The notes under the pieces are model-generated. The model saw only the letters and a list, made by a program, of their open reading frames with translations. It had not been told where the DNA came from and ran no database searches. DNA of 20,132 nt from SVEL01 sp045126475. Its GTDB lineage: Bacteria; Bacillota; Clostridia; Lachnospirales; Lachnospiraceae. How positions within the stretch are numbered: position 1 is the stretch's first letter; each line of letters starts with the position of its first letter. Of this stretch, positions 1 to 7,811 are shown piece by piece. The stretch is from NCBI GenBank assembly GCA_045126475.1, contig JBGVOL010000020.1, positions 1-20,132 of the forward strand, written 5' to 3'. The translations under genes were made by a program, and so were the position numbers.

Positions 1-126
1 GAGGCAGGACGCCGAATAGCGAGCGGTTGCGTACTATATAAAAATGTAAATGCAAAGAACTTAGATAAACTCTCACACGAAACACAGAATAAAAACGCAG
101 CTCTCTATGTCAAATCGTTCGTGTGA
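1..126 (+). CDS. Possible 3' end of a plus-strand gene, cut by window edge
   Basis: The first reading frame is open from base 1 to a TGA at 124-126, giving 41 residues that end in ALYVKSFV. The other two plus frames are stopped early (stops near 16 and 39). If real, this gene converges on gltX, whose stop codon is 11 bases further on. An open frame this short arises by chance fairly often, and no family is recognisable, so this is only a candidate. Its last codons lie inside the inverted repeat at 73-126. Confidence 0.3.
   Translation, partial: EAGRRIASGCVLYKNVNAKNLDKLSHETQNKNAALYVKSFV
73..126. repeat. Inverted repeat next to the gltX stop, possible weak terminator
   Basis: TCACACGAA at 73-81 is repeated in inverse orientation as TTCGTGTGA at 118-126, a perfect 9-bp stem with a 36-base loop. 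On the minus strand it lies 12 bases after the gltX stop codon, where a terminator is expected. No clear run of T follows the stem, so the termination role is uncertain. Confidence 0.35.
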
Positions 127-137
127 TAAACAGTAAT

Positions 138-1613
138 TTACGCCAATGCTTTCTCAAGCTTTTCGATACCTATCTTTATTCTTCGGATGCTTTCATCCTT
201 GCCAAGTATCTCAATGATTTCAAATGCACCGCCCGGTGTCATCTGCTTTCCTGAAACTGCTGTTCTTAAAGGCCAGAGAGCAGTACCGTTTTTGATACCC
301 TTGTCAGCCACATACTTCATGGCAATGTCATGAATATTGTTCATTGAGAAATCATCTGTTGCCTCAAGAAGCGGAAGCATGTCCTTTAATACCTCAAGGG
401 AGATAGCTGAATCGGTCTTCATCTTCTTGTGTGTGTACATTTCGATATCATAATCAGGAAGCTCCTCAAAGAAATCAACATGGTCTTTGATATCAGGAAG
501 AACTTCAATACGTGTCTTTACAAGGTCAAGAATCTTCTTCAAATCATAATCCTTAGTTATGACAGCCTTGATGTATGGCATTGCAAGCTCGTAGAAGCGC
601 TCATTATCCATAGCCTTGATGTATTCGCCGTTCATCCATCTTAATTTCACAATGTCAAATACAGAAGGTGACTTGTTGATGTGGTGGTAATCAAACATCT
701 TTACAAGTTCTTCAAGAGAGAAGATTTCATTGTTATCCTCAGGACTCCAGCCAAGAAGGGCAATGTAATTGACAATTGCCTCAGAGATAAATCCCTGCTC
801 AATAAGGTCCTCATAAGAAGAATGACCGCAGCGCTTGCTGAGTTTCTTGTGGTTTTCATCTGTGATAAGCGGAAGATGAACATACTTTGGTGACTCCCAT
901 CCAAAGGCATCATAAAGTCTCTGGTACTTCGGCGAAGAAGAAATGTACTCGTTTCCTCTTACAACATGGGTAATCTCCATCAAATGGTCATCAACAACGT
1001 TTGCAAAATTGTATGTTGGGAAGCCGTCAGACTTAATTAAAATCATGTCATCAAGCTCTGCGTTGTCAACGGTGATATCCCCGTAAATCTCATCATGGAA
1101 TGTGGTGGTACCTTCTTTTGGCACGTTCTGTCTTATGACATACGGCATACCTGCGGCAAGATTTGCCTCAATCTCTTCTTTGGAAAGAGACAGACAGTGC
1201 TTGTCGTAAACAGTGATTTCCTTTCCGTCCTCGCTGCCTTCCACAGTGGTCTTTAAAGAGTCAAGGCGCTCCTTTGTGCAGAAGCAGTAGTAAGCCTCGC
1301 CTTTTTCAATAAGCTTTTTGGCATATTCAAGGTACATGCCCGTAGCCTGACGCTCACTCTGAACATAAGGGCCGAAGCCCTTGTCCTTATCCGGACCTTC
1401 ATCGTGGTGAAGTCCTGTCTTGTCCATCGTGCGGTAAATAATATCAACAGCGCCCTCAACAAGACGTTCCTGGTCAGTATCTTCTATTCTTAAAATGAAA
1501 TCGCCGCCTTCATGCTTGGCGATTAAATATTCATATAATGCTGTTCTTAAATTTCCAACGTGCATTCTGCCTGTAGGGCTTGGTGCAAATCTTGTTCTGA
1601 TTTTGTTACTCAT
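138..1613 (-). CDS. gltX: Glutamate--tRNA ligase (GluRS)
   Basis: This class I aminoacyl-tRNA synthetase charges tRNA(Glu) with glutamate in the cytoplasm. The 491-residue length is normal for bacterial GluRS. The N-terminal Rossmann fold starts with the family signature RFAPSPTGRMHVGN; H18-V-G-N21 is the HIGH motif. The KMSKS motif is present as KLSKR at residues 257-261. C110-x-C112 followed by H139-C140 resembles the zinc-binding insert of some GluRS proteins. The C-terminal third would be the helical anticodon-binding part. The start is supported by a ribosome binding site (minus strand AGAAAGGA) and a promoter upstream. Whether it is discriminating or also charges tRNA(Gln) cannot be told from the sequence. 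It is divergent from the EIIC-EAL gene. Confidence 0.97.
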   Translation of the reverse strand: MSNKIRTRFAPSPTGRMHVGNLRTALYEYLIAKHEGGDFILRIEDTDQERLVEGAVDIIYRTMDKTGLHHDEGPDKDKGFGPYVQSERQATGMYLEYAKKLIEKGEAYYCFCTKERLDSLKTTVEGSEDGKEITVYDKHCLSLSKEEIEANLAAGMPYVIRQNVPKEGTTTFHDEIYGDITVDNAELDDMILIKSDGFPTYNFANVVDDHLMEITHVVRGNEYISSSPKYQRLYDAFGWESPKYVHLPLITDENHKKLSKRCGHSSYEDLIEQGFISEAIVNYIALLGWSPEDNNEIFSLEELVKMFDYHHINKSPSVFDIVKLRWMNGEYIKAMDNERFYELAMPYIKAVITKDYDLKKILDLVKTRIEVLPDIKDHVDFFEELPDYDIEMYTHKKMKTDSAISLEVLKDMLPLLEATDDFSMNNIHDIAMKYVADKGIKNGTALWPLRTAVSGKQMTPGGAFEIIEILGKDESIRRIKIGIEKLEKALA

Positions 1614-1650
1614 AACCTAAATCCTTTCTCTTTTTTTGAATTACCCACTG

Positions 1651-1679
1651 ATTATACATCAGAAAAAAATATATTACAA
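1651..1679 (-). promoter_or_regulatory. Predicted sigma-A promoter of gltX
   Basis: Read on the minus strand: -35 TTGTAA (1679-1674), a 17-bp spacer, then a perfect -10 TATAAT (1656-1651). Transcription would start near 1644, leaving a leader of about 30 nt. That is too short for a T-box, the element that regulates many synthetase genes in Firmicutes. Confidence 0.65.
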
Positions 1680-1712
1680 TGAAATTTGCTTGTATCCGTC
1701 TACAAAGATTTG

Positions 1713-1741
1713 TTGAGGTAAATGAAATTCTATGGTATACT
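1713..1741 (+). promoter_or_regulatory. Predicted sigma-A promoter of the EIIC-EAL gene
   Basis: -35 TTGAGG (1713-1718), 17-bp spacer, -10 TATACT (1736-1741). It is followed by an untranslated leader of about 43 nt and the strong ribosome binding site AGGAGAGGAG (about 1778-1787) before the ATG at 1792. No c-di-GMP riboswitch-like motif was seen in the leader. Confidence 0.6.
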
Positions 1742-1791
1742 GTTATTAATATTATACGTTTGATTAACTAAATACCAGGAGAGGAGTCAAT

Positions 1792-3867
1792 ATGAAAGAG
1801 AAAATATATAATTTGACCTACAAAGTGGAGAACAATGCGTTTCTCACAATTGTCCGACGTGGTCTGACCATGATGATACCCATTGTTCTTGTGGGTGGTA
1901 TCGCATGCGCCCTGATAAATCTTCCGTTTGTTGATTATTCATCAGCATTTGTACAGCAGTATTTTGGCGGGCTTATACGTGTTCTTGAGTCTGTTTATCA
2001 CGGAACCTTCGGGCTGTTTTCATTTGCGATGGTGATTACCTTCAGTTTAAGTTACGGAATGGAAGAGAATGAGACAGTTGATAAGGTTGCCATGTATATA
2101 GTGGTGGCGCTGGGTGCATACGGAGCACAGTTGAATATAGGCAGCGGAAGTTTTGATATGGATAGTCTTGGCCCAATGGGAAGCTTCTCTGCTATGTTTG
2201 TTGCACTGTGTTCATGTTTCCTCTATAAAAAAATTAAAAAAGTTGCCCTGTTTACGTTAAAAAAGCATACAACCGGCATGGAAAGCATCTGCGCAAGTGC
2301 AATTTCTGCATTTATTCCAATGATTTTTGTTGTGGCAATAGTGATGATTTTCAGCAAGGGACTGAATTTCTGTTTTGGTGTATATAACATTCATGAGCTG
2401 TTTTCAAAGATATCATGTGAGATATTTGAGAATATGAACAACAGTTTTGGGTCGGGCATGCTTTATACCTTTATGCTTCACCTTTTATGGATATTAGGTT
2501 TTCACGGAAGTCATCTTCTTGAGCCTGTGGCACAGACAACTTTTGCAAATGTAACAGGGGAAGCAATCTTCAGTAAAAGTTTTTTTGACACATTTGTAGT
2601 GATGGGCGGATGCGGAACAACAATCTGCGTATTATTGTTGCTGTTGATTTTCTACAGAAAGGACAGAATGGGAAAGCTGGCAAAATTGTCAGTACCTACA
2701 GTTATATTTAATCTCAATGAAGTATTAAATTTCGGTATACCTATTGTACTTAATCCGGTTATGCTGATACCGTTTATTATGACACCTGTAGTTTCATATT
2801 GCATTTCGTATATTGCTGTTGCTGCAGGATTTGTACCGCAACTTGTTCAGGAGATACCGTGGTCAACGCCTGTTATTATCAGCGGATATGTTGCAACCGG
2901 TTCGGTGAGGGGTGCAATTTTACAGATTGTGTGTATTGCAGTCGGCATGGGAATATATTATCCGTTTTTGAGGATACATAAGCAGATGCAGAAAGTATAT
3001 GCCGGTGAAAAGATTAAGCTGCTTGTGGGTGAACTGCAGGAAAAGGAGCAGGAGAATGAGCTTCCGAAATTCATCTCAAGAGCTGACAGTCTGGGACTCA
3101 TTTCAAGAATGCTTGTGGAGGATTTGAAAGAGGCCATAAAAAACAAAGAGCTTTATCTTTTATATCAGCCACAGGTTGATGCAGACGGAAAGTGTATAGG
3201 TGCAGAAGCACTTCTTAGATGGAATCACCCGTTATACGGTATGATATATCCGCCTCTTATAATCTTCCTTGCAAAGGAAGGAAGGATTCTTACAAACCTG
3301 GAGGAAGAGCTGTTTGACATGGCGGCGGCATCAATAAAGAAAACATCAGAGGAGTATGGTGGCGATTTTAAGATTTCCGTGAATATTACGGCAAAATCAC
3401 TTCTGTGGGATGTGGAGTCATGCATTGAATCAAATTTAAAGAAATATGATATACCGGCTGAACGTATGTGGATAGAGATTACTGAGCAGGATGTCATCTC
3501 AAATGCAGACATTGTTATAGACAAGCTGAAACGCCTTAGCGCAAAGGGACATACACTTCTTATTGATGACTTTGGCATGGGTCATACGTCATTGATATAT
3601 CTGCAGCATGACTTCTTTAAGGTAGTGAAGCTTGACGGTTCACTTGTTAAGAATTTATGTGAGAATACGACTAATCAGAAAATCGTTTCATCAGTGGTTG
3701 AACTTGGACGGGAGCTTGATGTTGAGGTTATAGCCGAGTATGTTGAAACAGAAAAACAGAGGGATAAGTTGCATGAAATCGGCTGTAACTGGTATCAGGG
3801 ATATTATTACAGCAGACCGATTCCTTTGGATGACTTTATCTCTTATATGAAGAAGTGCAATAGATAA
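1792..3867 (+). CDS. PTS EIIC-like membrane domain fused to EAL c-di-GMP phosphodiesterase
   Basis: A 691-residue fusion. Residues 1 to about 400 are a multi-span membrane domain of the lactose/cellobiose/chitobiose EIIC type. Signatures are GFHG (H238), NEVLNFGIPIVLNP (E310 in NE) and PWSTPVIISGYVATG (356-370). The H and E that contact sugar in ChbC-like EIIC are therefore kept. An amphipathic linker (about 400-445) leads to an EAL domain (about 446-690). All expected catalytic residues are visible: E472 (EALLRW), N531, E562, D592-D593 (IDDFGMG), K613, E649 and Q669. Their spacing agrees with active EAL enzymes, so it should hydrolyse c-di-GMP to pGpG. No EIIA, EIIB or GGDEF domain is attached. 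The likely role, inferred, is that the EIIC part acts as a sugar sensor or transporter controlling c-di-GMP at the membrane. The helicase gene follows after 12 bases. Confidence 0.93.
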   Translation: MKEKIYNLTYKVENNAFLTIVRRGLTMMIPIVLVGGIACALINLPFVDYSSAFVQQYFGGLIRVLESVYHGTFGLFSFAMVITFSLSYGMEENETVDKVAMYIVVALGAYGAQLNIGSGSFDMDSLGPMGSFSAMFVALCSCFLYKKIKKVALFTLKKHTTGMESICASAISAFIPMIFVVAIVMIFSKGLNFCFGVYNIHELFSKISCEIFENMNNSFGSGMLYTFMLHLLWILGFHGSHLLEPVAQTTFANVTGEAIFSKSFFDTFVVMGGCGTTICVLLLLLIFYRKDRMGKLAKLSVPTVIFNLNEVLNFGIPIVLNPVMLIPFIMTPVVSYCISYIAVAAGFVPQLVQEIPWSTPVIISGYVATGSVRGAILQIVCIAVGMGIYYPFLRIHKQMQKVYAGEKIKLLVGELQEKEQENELPKFISRADSLGLISRMLVEDLKEAIKNKELYLLYQPQVDADGKCIGAEALLRWNHPLYGMIYPPLIIFLAKEGRILTNLEEELFDMAAASIKKTSEEYGGDFKISVNITAKSLLWDVESCIESNLKKYDIPAERMWIEITEQDVISNADIVIDKLKRLSAKGHTLLIDDFGMGHTSLIYLQHDFFKVVKLDGSLVKNLCENTTNQKIVSSVVELGRELDVEVIAEYVETEKQRDKLHEIGCNWYQGYYYSRPIPLDDFISYMKKCNR

Positions 3868-3879
3868 AGGAGCGGCATA

Positions 3880-5721
3880 ATGGCATTCAATGAGGCACAG
3901 AACAGGGCTGTTGACTTTAATGCCGGCCCCATGATGGTTCTGGCAGGGCCGGGGTCGGGCAAGACAACAGTCATTACACACAGAACAAAAAAACTGATAG
4001 AAGATTATGGAGTCAATCCTTCAAATATTCTTGTAATCACATTTACAAAAGCGGCTGCCACAGAGATGCGGAGCCGCTTTGAAGCGTTGATGGGAGGCAG
4101 GTACTATCCCGTCACATTCGGCACATTTCATGCGGTATTTTTCAAAATATTAAAATATGCTTACAACTACAACAGTGACAACATACTCCGTGAGGAAAAA
4201 AGAGCTGAGTACATAAAGGAAATAGTTACAAAACTTCACATGGAGATTGACGACATCAACGATTTTGTGAAGGATATTATGGGGGAAATCAGTCTTGTAA
4301 AAGGCGAAATGACAGAATTAAATAACTATTATTCAAAAAACTGTCCGGAGGCTGTGTTCAGAAAAATCTATAATTTGTATAATGAACGCCTCATAAGAGA
4401 AAATGTAGTTGACTTTGATGATATGCTGGTTATGTGTTATGAGCTTCTGACAAAGCGTCCCGATATACTTAAAATGTGGCAGAATAAGTACAGGTATATC
4501 CTCATTGACGAGTTTCAGGATATATGCAGGGTGCAGTACGAGATAGTGAAGCTCCTTGCAAAGCCTGAGAACAATCTGTTTATTGTGGGTGATGATGACC
4601 AGTCAATATATCGTTTCAGGGGTGCAAAACCGGAGATAATGCTTAACTTTAAGAAGGATTTTCCTAATGCCGAAGATGTGACATTAAGCACAAATTACCG
4701 CTCCACAAAGGAAATTGTAAAAAGGGCAGGAATGCTTATTAAACACAATAAAAGACGTTTTAATAAGGATATATTTACCATAAATGATGAAGGTGAAAAG
4801 ACAGATATCAGGTCATTTAAAACAGAAAAAGAAGAGGCACTGTATATTCTTAAGCTGATTGAGGACTACAGAAAAGCAGGATATGAATACAGCGACATAG
4901 CTGTTCTTTTCAGGACAAATACGAATCCACGGGTGCTGGTGGAAAAACTTCTTGAATATAATGTACCTTTTAACATGAAGGATGTCATACCGAACATCTA
5001 TGAACACTGGCTTTCAAGGGATATAATAACATATATAAGAATTGCACAGGGAAGCCGTGCAAGGGGGGATTTTCTTCAGATAATAAACAGACCGAAGAGG
5101 TATATAAGCAGGGATGCATTTGATGAGCCGGAGGTGTCTTTCTGGGATTTGAAGGAGTACTACAGTGATAAGTATTATGTGGTGGAGAGAATAGAGAGAC
5201 TTAAATATGATTTGCAGTGGCTTAATAAAATGACACCCTACGAGGCCATAAATTATATACGTCACGGTATAGGTTATGATGATTATGTAAAAGAATATGC
5301 TGCATACAGACGCATTAAGCCGGAGGAACTGTATGAGATACTGGACGAACTTCAGGATTCTGCGACAGAGTTTAAGTCATACGATAAATGGTTTGAACAC
5401 ATGGAAGACTATAAAGAGGAATTGAAAAAGCAGAACGCAGAAAGTGCCGGAAACAGGGATGGTGTTGAACTGTCTACCATGCACAGTGCAAAGGGACTGG
5501 AGTATCGCGCTGTGATTATCCTAAGTGCAAATGAAGGTATTACACCATACAGAAAAGCGCTTCTGGACGAGGACATAGAGGAGGAGAGGCGTCTTTTTTA
5601 TGTGGCAATGACAAGGGCGAAGGAAAAACTTCATGTGTTCAGCGTGAAAGAAAGATATGGAAGAGATGCAGAAACGTCAAGATTTGTTGCGGAAATCGCA
5701 GATGAACCGCCAGAGAGATAA
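3880..5721 (+). CDS. UvrD/PcrA/Rep-family ATP-dependent DNA helicase (short form)
   Basis: A superfamily 1A 3'-5' helicase predicted to unwind DNA in repair or replication restart. All core motifs are present: Q-motif region FNEAQ at the N-terminus, Walker A AGPGSGKTT (22-30), DEFQD Walker B (210-214), motif III GDDDQSIYRFRGA (237-249), NYRS (272-275), motif V STMHSAKGLEY (532-542) and motif VI ERRLFYVAMTRAKE (569-582). At 613 residues it is about 100 shorter than PcrA or UvrD and stops soon after motif VI, so it lacks their C-terminal tail. Such short forms are common in clostridia, and the frame looks intact. The start has the ribosome binding site AAAGGAG (3866-3872), which overlaps the stop of the EAL gene. 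This indicates co-transcription, though no functional link is obvious. Confidence 0.92.
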   Translation: MAFNEAQNRAVDFNAGPMMVLAGPGSGKTTVITHRTKKLIEDYGVNPSNILVITFTKAAATEMRSRFEALMGGRYYPVTFGTFHAVFFKILKYAYNYNSDNILREEKRAEYIKEIVTKLHMEIDDINDFVKDIMGEISLVKGEMTELNNYYSKNCPEAVFRKIYNLYNERLIRENVVDFDDMLVMCYELLTKRPDILKMWQNKYRYILIDEFQDICRVQYEIVKLLAKPENNLFIVGDDDQSIYRFRGAKPEIMLNFKKDFPNAEDVTLSTNYRSTKEIVKRAGMLIKHNKRRFNKDIFTINDEGEKTDIRSFKTEKEEALYILKLIEDYRKAGYEYSDIAVLFRTNTNPRVLVEKLLEYNVPFNMKDVIPNIYEHWLSRDIITYIRIAQGSRARGDFLQIINRPKRYISRDAFDEPEVSFWDLKEYYSDKYYVVERIERLKYDLQWLNKMTPYEAINYIRHGIGYDDYVKEYAAYRRIKPEELYEILDELQDSATEFKSYDKWFEHMEDYKEELKKQNAESAGNRDGVELSTMHSAKGLEYRAVIILSANEGITPYRKALLDEDIEEERRLFYVAMTRAKEKLHVFSVKERYGRDAETSRFVAEIADEPPER

Positions 5722-5722
5722 T

Positions 5723-5758
5723 AAATGGGCTGTCGCACTATAATGTGACAGCCCATTT
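5723..5758. terminator. Bidirectional rho-independent terminator between convergent genes
   Basis: AAATGGGCTGTC (5723-5734) pairs perfectly with GACAGCCCATTT (5747-5758). The inner CAC/GTG pairs as well, around a TATAAT loop. A-rich and T-rich flanks on each side let it work for the helicase gene (plus) and the chemoreceptor gene (minus, stop at 5765). Confidence 0.85.
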
Positions 5759-5764
5759 GTGGAG

Positions 5765-7483
5765 TTATAGTCTGAAGAATTTAATGTCATTTTGGAGCTC
5801 TTCAGAAATTGCCTGCAACTCATTTGCCGAATCGGCAAGGGTGCTTATGGTTGAATTTAATTCTGTCATGGTAGCAGTTGTCTCTTCCGATGCAGCGGCA
5901 TTTTCTTCTGATATTGCCGAAAGGTTCTGCATAATGTCAATAACAGCTGTTCGTGCTTCATTACAGACTTCGGTCTGACCGTGAATGGCTGTAGTTTTGA
6001 CATTTACTTCTGAGATACCGTTCGATACTGTACCGAACTGATCTTTCGTAGTATCAAGTTTACCCTTTTGCTGGTTAACAATTTCCTGCACATCACTCAT
6101 AATCTTAACGGTAAGATTTGAATCGTTTATCAATTCATGAATAATCTCAGTTATATGTGACGCAGAAGCAGCAGACTGTTCAGCTAAGTTTCGTATTTCA
6201 TCTGCAACAACGGCAAAGCCGCGTCCCTGTTCGCCTGCTCTTGCAGCTTCAATAGAAGCGTTAAGCGACAGTAAATTTGTCTGCGACGCGATGTCAGCAA
6301 TAATTTCAACGGCTTCATTGATTTTATTTGCCGATTCATTGGTTGCGCGAATCTGCTGTGAAATTCTGGCTACAGCATCCATTGTACGGTCGTTTGATGA
6401 AGAAAGATCTTCAATATTTTCTGTGGATTTGTCTCCTGTAGTCTTCATCTCATGTGCTGAGCTGTCCAATTCGGCAACATTTGTTACGATTCCTTCTATT
6501 ATGTTGCCCATATCGGCAATCTTGTCAGAAGCAGTTTCAATATCTTCAGCTTGTGTGGAAGCACCCTGGGCAATGTCATTTACGGCATTTGAAATCTGTT
6601 CTGATGATATGTTGATTTCAGATGCAATCCGGTTGACGTTGTTGCCGGCATCCAATAAATTCTCGGAAACAGAATGAATCTTGCTGATTATAGCCCGCAG
6701 CTTTTGCTGAAGTGTGTCAATGCCGCGGATCATATCACCCAACTCATCAGCACGCTGCATTCCCTTTTGGTCAATGTCCGTATTCAAATCGCCTGTTGAT
6801 AAAGAAATTACAGCTTTTTCAGCAGCAGCAAGACCTTTTGAAAGGCGGAAAACTGACATGAGCACTACAGCAAGTGAAGCAGCAAAAACAAAAACAATGG
6901 CAAGAACCATATATGTGGTTTTTTCTGTAATGTAGCTGTTTACATCTTCCTGAAGGGTTCCGCAAAAAAGCATTCCGACGGTTTGACCGTTATTGTTCTT
7001 TAACGGAGTGTAGCTGGTATAATACTCGGAACCGTTAATAACTACACCGTCAAGCTCGTATGTATTGCCTTTGTTTACAACGGAATCGTAGATAGCCTTG
7101 TCGGCAGCAGTACCGATGATTCTCTCACCGGAATCGTTTTTGATGGTAGTTGCATATCTTGTATCGCCAAAGAAAAATGTTATGGCGTTGCTGTTGCCAC
7201 CTACGAAGGAATCAAGCAATGCGGTCTCTTTAGTGATATTAAGCTCACCTTTCATAAGGCTGTCTCCTTCGATGTGATAGTCACCATCATCAAGTGCCGC
7301 ATAAGCGGCTGAAATACTTGTTGCAAAAGTAGTTAAATCTCTAAGTTTCTCTGCACGTATGCCGTCTCTTATGGAACTTACTCCGACTATTGTCGCAATT
7401 GCTCCCGTTAATAGTACAGGAACACAAGACAGAGCCAGAAGCTTTGCCTTAAGAGAGAGGCCTTTTTGTTTCTTGTTTTCCAA
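5765..7483 (-). CDS. Methyl-accepting chemotaxis protein, Cache-HAMP-MCP signal
   Basis: A 572-residue membrane chemoreceptor that senses an extracellular ligand and controls CheA through CheW. Order of parts: TM1 about 14-36; extracellular single-Cache-type sensor about 40-185 (the stretch with SEYYTSYTPLKN and GQTVGMLFCG is typical of sCache_3-like domains); TM2 about 190-212; HAMP about 213-265; cytoplasmic coiled-coil signalling domain about 280-560. The highly conserved hairpin tip EAARAGEQGRGFAVVADE is at about 412-429. No C-terminal CheR-tether pentapeptide is seen. The start codon is TTG, supported by a strong AGGAGGAT ribosome binding site (plus-strand 7491-7498) and by the absence of a better ATG. 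The ligand cannot be deduced. No che or fla genes lie nearby. Confidence 0.93.
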   Translation of the reverse strand: MENKKQKGLSLKAKLLALSCVPVLLTGAIATIVGVSSIRDGIRAEKLRDLTTFATSISAAYAALDDGDYHIEGDSLMKGELNITKETALLDSFVGGNSNAITFFFGDTRYATTIKNDSGERIIGTAADKAIYDSVVNKGNTYELDGVVINGSEYYTSYTPLKNNNGQTVGMLFCGTLQEDVNSYITEKTTYMVLAIVFVFAASLAVVLMSVFRLSKGLAAAEKAVISLSTGDLNTDIDQKGMQRADELGDMIRGIDTLQQKLRAIISKIHSVSENLLDAGNNVNRIASEINISSEQISNAVNDIAQGASTQAEDIETASDKIADMGNIIEGIVTNVAELDSSAHEMKTTGDKSTENIEDLSSSNDRTMDAVARISQQIRATNESANKINEAVEIIADIASQTNLLSLNASIEAARAGEQGRGFAVVADEIRNLAEQSAASASHITEIIHELINDSNLTVKIMSDVQEIVNQQKGKLDTTKDQFGTVSNGISEVNVKTTAIHGQTEVCNEARTAVIDIMQNLSAISEENAAASEETTATMTELNSTISTLADSANELQAISEELQNDIKFFRL

Positions 7484-7526
7484 AAATATTATCCTCCTGT
7501 AATTTAATTTTCAGACCGCACAAACC

Positions 7527-7541
7527 ATGTTCAAAGAACAT
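7527..7541. promoter_or_regulatory. Perfect palindrome in the chemoreceptor leader (operator-like)
   Basis: ATGTTC-AAA-GAACAT is a perfect 6-bp inverted repeat with a 3-base centre. Relative to the minus-strand promoter it covers roughly +6 to +20, a usual place for a repressor operator. It could also be a small RNA hairpin in the 5' leader. No specific regulator is suggested by the sequence. Confidence 0.4.
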
Positions 7542-7553
7542 TTATTTGAATAC

Positions 7554-7582
7554 ATTTTATATTATTTTTGACATAAAGTCAA
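7554..7582 (-). promoter_or_regulatory. Predicted sigma-A promoter of the Cache chemoreceptor
   Basis: On the minus strand: -35 TTGACT (7582-7577), 17-bp spacer, -10 TAAAAT (7559-7554). The predicted start is near 7547, giving a leader of about 65 nt. No sigma-28/SigD-like site was clearer than this one. Confidence 0.6.
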
Positions 7583-7604
7583 ATGAAATTATGGAAGTCC
7601 GCCG

Positions 7605-7633
7605 TTGAAATATTTGTGATAATCTGTTAAACT
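7605..7633 (+). promoter_or_regulatory. Predicted sigma-A promoter of the DUF1292-MATE-TCS operon
   Basis: -35 TTGAAA (7605-7610), 17-bp spacer, -10 TAAACT (7628-7633). Transcription would start near 7640, within a few bases of the first stem strand of the cloverleaf-like element (7637). The folded element would then make up almost the whole 5' leader. Confidence 0.5.
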
Positions 7634-7636
7634 AAA

Positions 7637-7786
7637 TGTTACTACTCACAGTTGCTTGAGAAACATAAACAATATCGTCATGCTTGCATGTAAGAGATTG
7701 TTTATGTTTCTCAAGCAGACCTGCGAAGCAGGAACTTCTACCACATGAGTAAAAATAAAGCCTCGAAGAGGCTGTGAGTAGTAACA
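7637..7786 (+). ncRNA. 150-nt cloverleaf-like structured leader or palindromic repeat element
   Basis: The outer stem is TGTTACTACTCACAG (7637-7651) with its perfect complement at 7772-7786. It encloses three arms. Arm 1 is a perfect 20-bp stem (7654-7673 with 7697-7716). Arm 2 is CCTGC-GAA-GCAGG (7720-7732). Arm 3 is GCCTC-GAA-GAGGC (7760-7772), which abuts the outer stem. A 27-base single-stranded stretch lies between arms 2 and 3. The element fills most of the gene-free region 7484-7811 and ends 25 bases before the ATG of the DUF1292 gene. It may be a cis-regulatory leader RNA or a MITE-like palindromic repeat inserted at the promoter. It matches no riboswitch class that I recognise. The pairing is read directly; the function is unknown. 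Confidence 0.6.
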
Positions 7787-7811
7787 AGAACAAAAAGAGA
7801 GGAAAGATAAT

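Noticed and set aside
1614..1791. T-box leader or c-di-GMP riboswitch in the gltX/EAL divergent region
   Set aside because: Predicted leaders are only about 30 and 43 nt long, and no T-box sequence or GEMM-like motif is visible.
3225..3578. 117-residue minus-strand open frame inside the EAL domain
   Set aside because: The sense frame has every catalytic motif of an EAL domain; the antisense frame has no features of a gene.
6291..6677. 128-residue open frame antisense to the Cache chemoreceptor
   Set aside because: It lies within the receptor coding region, has low-complexity Ser/Ala/Ile composition that mirrors the sense codons, and has no ribosome binding site or recognisable domain.
7654..7716. 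20-bp perfect hairpin read as a simple terminator for a plus-strand transcript
   Set aside because: No T-run follows and no plus-strand gene ends upstream. It is better explained as one arm of the larger cloverleaf-like element.
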